Below are positions 57,846 through 64,000 of a DNA stretch of 64,000 nucleotides, in pieces (positions within the stretch are counted from its first letter, which is position 1; every line of letters starts with the position of its first letter). Source of the stretch: Symsagittifera roscoffensis (lineage: Eukaryota > Xenacoelomorpha > Acoela > Convolutidae); NCBI RefSeq assembly GCF_963678635.1, contig NC_087066.1:31997301-32061300 (forward strand), read 5' to 3'. The notes under the pieces were generated by a model. That model saw only the letters and a list, made by a program, of their open reading frames with translations, was not told the DNA's origin and made no database searches. Made by a program: the position numbers and the translations under genes.

Positions 57846-60065
57846 GCAGCATAAAAATGAAAAAAAAAAAAAATACGTAATTGAAAAGAAAAAGCTGCAA
57901 AGAAACTGACCGACGCGTTTTGAAAGTGTTATTTCATGAAAAATTGTGCTACAAATCACACGCGTACGGAACACTAGGCAAATTTGAAATTACTTCATTA
58001 CTTAGAGATAAGTGAAATATTTTTGAAAACAACTGAAAATAGCTCAGGGCAGGATGTCATAGAACTTCCAACAATGAAGTGCTTGGCACTGATTTCATTC
58101 ACCAGCCATCCGCTGATTAAATGATAAACACGCCTGAAATTTGCTCGACCTTGTTATTCAATTGCAGTCCATTGACGAAGATTTTTTTTGCCATTCCAAC
58201 TGAAGCAGATGAGAATCTAAGTCATATAGTTGAAGACGCTTCGAAAGTTAAAAGTTTCGAGAATATTAGAAAATTGGGTCCTAACTTTGGCTATTATGTA
58301 GACAAGTTTTATACCTATAACTTTATTCTTTTCCTGGAAAATCGGATGGTAGCGAAAGCGCCTATTATGATGAGACTACAAATGGGTCACTCGGAAAAGT
58401 GCAGGATGAGCAACTACTTGTGATGGCCGCATATGAAAGGTGAAATTTGGATAACGGCGCTGAAATGCAAGAAGTGTATCAAAACCAGTAAAAAATTGAA
58501 ATCAGTATTTCGAAAAAAGATGAAACAACTTTAGAAGTATTATGAGAGTTAATTCAAGGTTTGCAATTAGACTTTCTTGGATTGTTGGCAGCGGTGTTGG
58601 GCGCAAATAAAAGCCTACTGATCTTCGTTGACAAATTATCGGAAGTTCCTTCACCTCAGATCGCTACACGAACGACGGCGAAAAAAACGCATCTCCTTAC
58701 ATGCAATACCAGAAGCAATCCGTTGTTAATGAAATAACATGAATTTTGTACATGAAATAATATTCAAATAATGTTTGCTCCATTGGGCAGTCATCCGGCA
58801 ACAGGCTTAATTGAGAAGTGTATACGGTATATGAGGGAGAAACTAATGTCGTGCTCCTTTCAAAAACTTTAACTGGCTTCGAGAACAGCTTTAAGCGAAT
58901 TAAAGTTTCATGTACGGACAATAAAACATACACATCAAAACATGGCTCTTTCGCTATTCGAGGCATTTTCGATAAAAAACCAAAAAACGATCGGGCATAC
59001 GGCTGCGCATAATGCATCGTTTGGAAAGGTGTTTTATATTCTCTAAAAAAAACAAGAAGATTTAACCGCACGAGTAAAGCAAGGTTACAACCATGCTGAT
59101 GGCGAGATAGCGATGCAGACGTTTGAGAGGATAGATCACCCACCCATGGCAATTTCAGCTCTAAGGAATTAATCGTGAGGCTAACAAAGCTCCCGTTTTG
59201 ATTTCGCAACGAAAAGGTCAGTAAATATTGAAAAACTCCGGATCGGTTGAAACCAGAATTGTACTGTGCACGATTAAAAGAAAATGCGGCGCGGTTACAT
59301 TGGAATCAAGGAAGGTGATTCATCAATCTGATTTTTCCTTAAGTTTAGGTGCAAAATCATCAGAGCCAGATAATGCGCCCAATCAGTCGAAGAAAAGCTT
59401 AGGACACCTAAAGGCAGCGTTGGATCCACGGAAGGGAGCAATTGATGGCAAACTCGACCGACATTGCACCACGGGCGCCTGCGAGTGAACCTTCAGGGAC
59501 GGCGACAAGTCCGATCGCCATTGAGAGATGCATTGATGTCGACGGAGAGTTCGGTTGTTGATCGAACAGGACAAGCAGGGGTAGAGCGTGTCTCGACATC
59601 CCTGGCAAAACCGGCGGTGATCATGGATAAGAGTATTCTGAATTCAAAATCAGGAAAACTTTCGCAATAGTTGAGTTCTGAAGACAAAGGTGGAGTGAAA
59701 AAAGGAAACTGGACCTCGGTGTGAACAGAGTACTTCAGTGGTTTTTTCATCAACGAATGAGACAGAGGAGATTAAAAAAACAGAAGTTCAACGTACGTAG
59801 ATTTGCAGGAAGAGATTAAGTCACGCAAAGAAGAAGGCAAATGGGCGACCGCACCGAGGCAATCAAAAGAGAAACCTTGAGCACTCTCTATATGCATATG
59901 ATTGAGGGAATGCAAAGCGCAATTATCCCGTTAGTGACACCACCAATACCGGTACTACGACAGAACACGAAGCTTCTCAGGGATCGCAGGCGGCCGAGTT
60001 TTTTTTAGCAATCTGTTTTTTACGAGCGCCATCTCCATAGACATTCAACCAGTGAATGTAGTAAC
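57846..60065 (+). pseudogene. Dead Ty3/Gypsy-type pol, truncated and older copy 3
   Basis: Homology to copies 1 and 2 begins in the RNase-H/integrase spacer ('cagcataaaa...ttgaaaagaaaaagctgc'). It continues through the integrase zinc region, the core ('ATGLIEKCI' equivalent near 58796-58830) and the tail, up to 'agtgaatgtagtaac' at 60065. Substitutions and small indels relative to copies 1 and 2 are frequent, so it is older. It is cut exactly at 60065 by another element. Confidence 0.78.
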
Positions 60066-61040
60066 TGTTAACAAATTAGGATAAACCGTCTATCGGTTGT
60101 TAAAGGTTGGACTGAAACTAAGACTAATTTAGGACAGGTCGGGTTGAGATTCCTACAATTAGTTGTAGGCTTTTATTTAAAATAAAAGACTAAGGTAACA
60201 ACGCTAAAGTTAAGAGGTACAACAAGGTTGAATTAAGATTACTTCCGTCAGATTGGTTCCATATCAAAATTAGACAATGAACAATCTCTCTAGATCTACC
60301 AAAAGCCGTTGCACTTTTGGCAGGTATTTTTAAATTAACATAGACATAGGTCAGAGCTTAATATAACTTAGAGGCTATATTGTTAGCGTAAAGTATCACC
60401 TTTGACATTCCCCGCGAAAAATTGGTTATACTATATTTCACCTCACAAAAGGAATGTTCGGACACGGGATAAATAGGTGGGTACGCTGGTCGGGAAAACC
60501 CGCACGAAAGCCCGAAGGGCGAGATATTAGCATGATAATAGCATGATACTAAAGTAGTTCAATCATGAGATCATTCCACGTTAGCACCTGATGTTTAAGA
60601 TAGACTAACCAAAATATATGCTTTTCGTTACACACGAAATTGTTCGGACTCGGGAATGGATAAGTGGGTACGCTGGTCGGGAAAAAAAGCCCCGTAATAG
60701 GACTCCTTAGGCGAGATGATAGCACCCAAATGAACGTAAGATTATACCACGGTAGCACCCGATGGGTGAGATAAGGTTGGTAATTGAATAAATGTACTGT
60801 TTTATGACTCATGTTACAAATAAAGGTATCTCGAGATAATCCAATTGTGGCGTATTAGGCCGGTAGTAGGGTGAATTTAAAACTATAACTGCGTCATAAT
60901 GTTAAGCAACATAGATTAGAAACAAGAAAAAAAAACTAGATTAAAGAGTTACTGACTGAGATTTTTCTGAAGGTTTGAGTTTTAATGACAAGGTTGCTAT
61001 ACCTCAGCAGATCTAAACTGCGTCCTGGTTTGCGGCTCAA
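60066..61040 (-). mobile_element. 3' end of a second LTR retroelement (putative LTR and 3' untranslated region)
   Basis: It starts with palindromic TGTTAACA at 60066, right where the homology of copy 3 breaks off, as expected for an LTR edge (TG...CA). It continues to the polyprotein stop at 61041. It contains two diverged direct repeats 187 bases apart (60455 and 60642: 'gttcggac-cggga', 'gggtacgctggtcgggaaa', 'gcgagat-at-agca'). The inner LTR boundary and the polypurine tract could not be located. Confidence 0.65.
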
Positions 61041-62340
61041 TTAATCGTCATCAAGCGTCATTGGCCGTCCTAAGAGTTCTATCGCCGAAATGATAGAAGG
61101 AGAGTTTAGCCAGTCTGGATCAAGAACAATTGGGTTAGATACTGACTCAGTTGTTTCGGAGGGTAGGCCCGATGGGTGAAATCGAGTAATATGAACCTCG
61201 GGGCTGAATTTAACCTTCTTGCGTGGGTTAGCACTTGAGTTGGATGTACCGCTCGAATTTCTAAAGCTTTCTTCCAGCAAATCCACTGTCGTCGGATCCG
61301 GTGTCGACGGTGATGTCGGGGTTGTTAGGTCCACCACGTCAATTTGATGACTCTCCATTTCGATAGAGGTTGCTTCAATCGTCGTGTAGTATGGTGGGGT
61401 GTGAAATCGATGAAGCGATGGGACGTCTAAATTCTCATCCGATATGTCTACTACACTAGTAAAAACTCTCTCACCCAGCATTGTTGGGGGCTGTCTAACT
61501 CGCATGGGTCTGGTGTTATGTCGTTCGTAAATACCGGGCATTTTTTGGAGGGCGGTGTTTTCACTGGTGATGAAGCTTTTCTCTTCGCAGTGCCGGAAAA
61601 TTTCGATGTTGTCTTGGTAGAAGTAACCTCTGATTGTTGTTTCTCTGTTTCCGCGATTGTGATTGGATCGGCAATCTTTTCAGTTTGCTATGTACTGGGA
61701 TTTTCAAGAGAAATTGGCCGTTCTTTGTTACCTTTGTCTGCTTCTTCGTGGCTGTCCAGGAAAATTAGTGGTGGATTTGGATGAGATGTTGTGTTATTGT
61801 CTTCGGCGTCAAGATCGATCAGCGGAAATTCGGTACTTTCTACTTTCGGTTCGGTCTGATCCGTAATTTTGTCCCTAAGATCTGCTTGATCTGGTGATGA
61901 GTATTCTAGTGACTTTTCTGGATCGGTTACAGTTTTGGTTTTTAATTCCTTTAAGGAAATTAGGCCGCTAGCAATGTCGTCTGATGAGAGTTCTGTTGAA
62001 TTGTTCGTCGCTCGGTATTCGTTTTCACAAATTCTTAGATGGTCGGGTTTGCCCAGCGGGCTTGACTCGTGGTCTCTTTTGAGGCCAATCGGGATTCTCA
62101 ATCTTTTTCGTTGCTCTTCCTCCTCTCTAAGGAGTGTCTCTCGAGAACTATTCATCGCCGCGTTCCGCCTCGCAATGTCGAGCTCTTCAAATTTAGCCTG
62201 GAGGTTTCTTTTCTTTTGAGTCGCTCTTGAACATTTGAAACCGACAATTTTTGTGGTCTCGTGGTCTTCCTCAGGCCTTTTGCTGCATAGAATTTGACTA
62301 ATTGGTTTTTTTTTCTCGGGCTCGGTTTCTTCAGGGCTGG
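61041..62340 (-). pseudogene. C-terminal polyprotein tail of the second retroelement
   Basis: Open segments at 61688-62340 and 61041-61541 lie in different frames. The first is charged and probably coiled coil, including 'REEEEQRKRLRI' and 'RKRNLQAKFEELDIARRNAA'-like sequence. The second is Ser/Thr/Pro-rich, with 'TTPTSPSTPDPTTVDLLEES', ending 'RPMTLDDD'. No env, chromodomain or other known domain is seen. Either a frameshifted Pol extension or a separate reading frame. Confidence 0.55.
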
Positions 62341-62475
62341 TTGTCTTTTGATGGCTAAATCAAATTTACGTATTACTTTTCCATTTTTAGAGTAATTGTG
62401 TGGTCTGACTCCCTTACTATTTCCTCCTTGAGTTCTTTATAGAATGGTTCACTCTTCGATCTATCCTAAACTTTT

Positions 62476-63932
62476 CTATATATAGTGGTCATACCCGGCG
62501 GGTCGTTCAGCACTGAGTTTTTTTATGCCCAAGGCATCTCTTTTTTCTGCGCGGGAGAGCACTTTCACTGGAAACCCAGCACTGGTTGGGACATATCTCA
62601 CAGCATTAGCAATATCATCCGAAGATGATGAGTTCTCGTTCAGATCTCCGTCCTCAATATCATCGGGGGCGTCCCAGTCGTGTCTTCTTTCTCGACTCAT
62701 GAGTTGTAGGCCCTTATCTATGCATAACAAGGTTTTGTTCCAATCAAGGTTATCTGAGGATGGTGACTTGACTAAATTATGCCAGATAGTGTTTGGGGAT
62801 CTACCAAAGTGTGCTTCGAAGGGAGAGCAGTTAAGCGACTGTTGTGTTACCGTTCTTAGGCATTTTATTATCATCAGTAACGCAGATTCTAGCGATGGTT
62901 TTGGGCGTTCTTGTGCCATAACCAAGAGCCTTTCCTTAATGGTTCTAATTAAGCGTTCAACTAATCCAGTGGCTCTATGGTCACTCACTGGGCTAAATAT
63001 AACTTTATGTTATGTTCGTGGCAAAATTCTCTAACTTCTTTGGAGATAAAACTAGATCCCAGATCTGTTCTGATAGTTCTAGGTATCCCATGTAGTGCTA
63101 TGTGTTTGCAAGGAAAGTTTATGATAGATTTTGCCGATGTGTTGGATGTTATTTGAGCAGAAGGGAATTTTGAAAAATTATCCACGCATACCAAAATGTA
63201 TTTTTTTGTTCCCCATACTAGTGGTAACGGACCGGTGAAGAAATCTAATTCCATTTCTTGGTTTGGTTTTTCGACCGTTGGGAATTTCCCTAGGGTATTA
63301 TGGTTTGAAAAAGGTTTCAAGTTTTTACCTGCTTTAACGCACTCGATACAGTTTTTGCCGTGGACTCGGATTTCACGATAAATTTATGGCCACCAGATGT
63401 ATTGGGTTGCCAGACTTTTCATTGCAAACTGGCCTGGGTGGGCTTCGTGTAACCGGCGGAGCATTGTCGATCTCAAGCATACCGGGATAAATAGTCGATT
63501 GTCCATATAAAGACATCCTCCGCTGACGTGTAAGTTATTCAAATACGATTTACAGTAATTTCCCAATAGTAAAATATCTTGTTTGCGGTCTTCCTCAATT
63601 GCTTTATTTATTTTTTTCAGTACTTTTTCAGTACTTTACTTGTTTTGATATGCAGACATAAATTTTGAATCGAATATTTCTGGCCAAGAGAATGAAAATA
63701 TGTTAATTTTGACTGTTTTCTTCTTACTAGGTGATCTTTCTAAGGGATTATCCGACGGGTTGCTAGTACTTGGTGTTAAAGTATCCATGTTTTTAGTTAT
63801 AGAATGTTCTGTCTGTTCAGTAAATTCTAGTTGTTCAGCCATATCTTTCAGTATTTTGTAGTTTGTAAAAAAGTCGTTGATTTTGCAGGATGAGTCACAA
63901 TCTTCCGTTCGCGAGTGAGAATTTTGGCACAC
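62476..63932 (-). pseudogene. Ty3/Gypsy-type integrase region of the second retroelement (broken)
   Basis: Integrase joins retroelement cDNA to chromosomal DNA. In order on the minus strand: a linker to the preceding RNase H (63636-63932); the zinc-binding region with 'RRLHEAHPGQF', 'YIWWP' and 'NCIEC' (63339-63480); the core with catalytic Asp in 'MELDFFTG', Asp in 'IRTDLGSSF' and Glu in 'GLVERLI'; and 'FEAHFGR' further on. Discounting a one-base deletion near 63000, the last two acidic residues are 35 residues apart, the DD35E spacing. Breaks: a stop at 63636, a stop right after 'WWP' (63384) and the frameshift near 62990-63000. Reverse transcriptase lies beyond the window. Confidence 0.85.
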
Positions 63933-64000
63933 TGAAATGTTAGAGTAGTTAACATAGCTTGGAAAGTTTCAGCGGCGTTCGCAATTCGTTTCTCACGTTC

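Noticed and set aside
60066-61040. Group of bacterial-type operon or regulatory hairpins because of higher G/C content
   Set aside because: Position between a retroelement stop codon and an insertion breakpoint explains it as LTR/3' untranslated sequence.

Overview
The window is A/T-rich animal (metazoan) nuclear DNA. It holds pieces of three protein-coding genes typical of animals: alpha-catenin, a Sec1/Munc18-family gene and an immunoglobulin-superfamily (IgSF) gene. Introns are long and most of the rest is repeats. I cannot name the phylum. A run of exactly 200 N (41880-42079) marks it as a scaffold from a draft assembly.

Layout. 1-5.6 kb: dispersed repeats and two exons of a Sec1/Munc18-like gene on the minus strand (3064-3268, 4112-4260). 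Both exons end in GC rather than GT splice donors, and short inverted-repeat elements surround them. 5.6-11.2 kb: A/T-rich non-coding DNA with a small hAT-type element (10377-10724). 11.2-30.6 kb: a complete alpha-catenin coding region on the plus strand in six coding exons (958 codons), with a 1860-base first coding exon and a 13.5-kb first coding-region intron. About 11 kb of that intron (14.7-26.0 kb) is a tandem array of about 593-base monomers, including three nearly identical 1324-base two-monomer units. 30.6-38.4 kb: intergenic repeats, including a 446-base inverted-repeat element with a perfect 9-base target duplication. 38.4-42.2 kb: six exons, on the minus strand, of an IgSF gene that runs into the assembly gap, interrupted by two more hAT-type elements. 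42.2-48.1 kb: repeats, including three tandem units of about 0.83-0.91 kb. 48.3-60.07 kb: a dead Ty3/Gypsy-type retroelement (zinc knuckle, protease, reverse transcriptase, RNase H, integrase), duplicated in tandem as two almost identical 4.1-kb units plus a third, older, truncated copy. 60.07-64.0 kb: a second, less decayed Ty3/Gypsy-type element on the minus strand. Its 3' end begins exactly inside the third copy, and it runs off the window.

Alpha-catenin links the cadherin/beta-catenin complex to actin, and its full open reading frame is intact here. The Munc18-like and IgSF genes are partial: the first continues at both ends, and the second continues into the gap and further downstream. 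The genes are independent transcription units, with no operon-like arrangement. The most interesting features are the intronic higher-order satellite and its apparent origin from a dispersed element, the consecutive GC-AG introns, the element families with exact target-site duplications, and the nested retroelement history at the right end.
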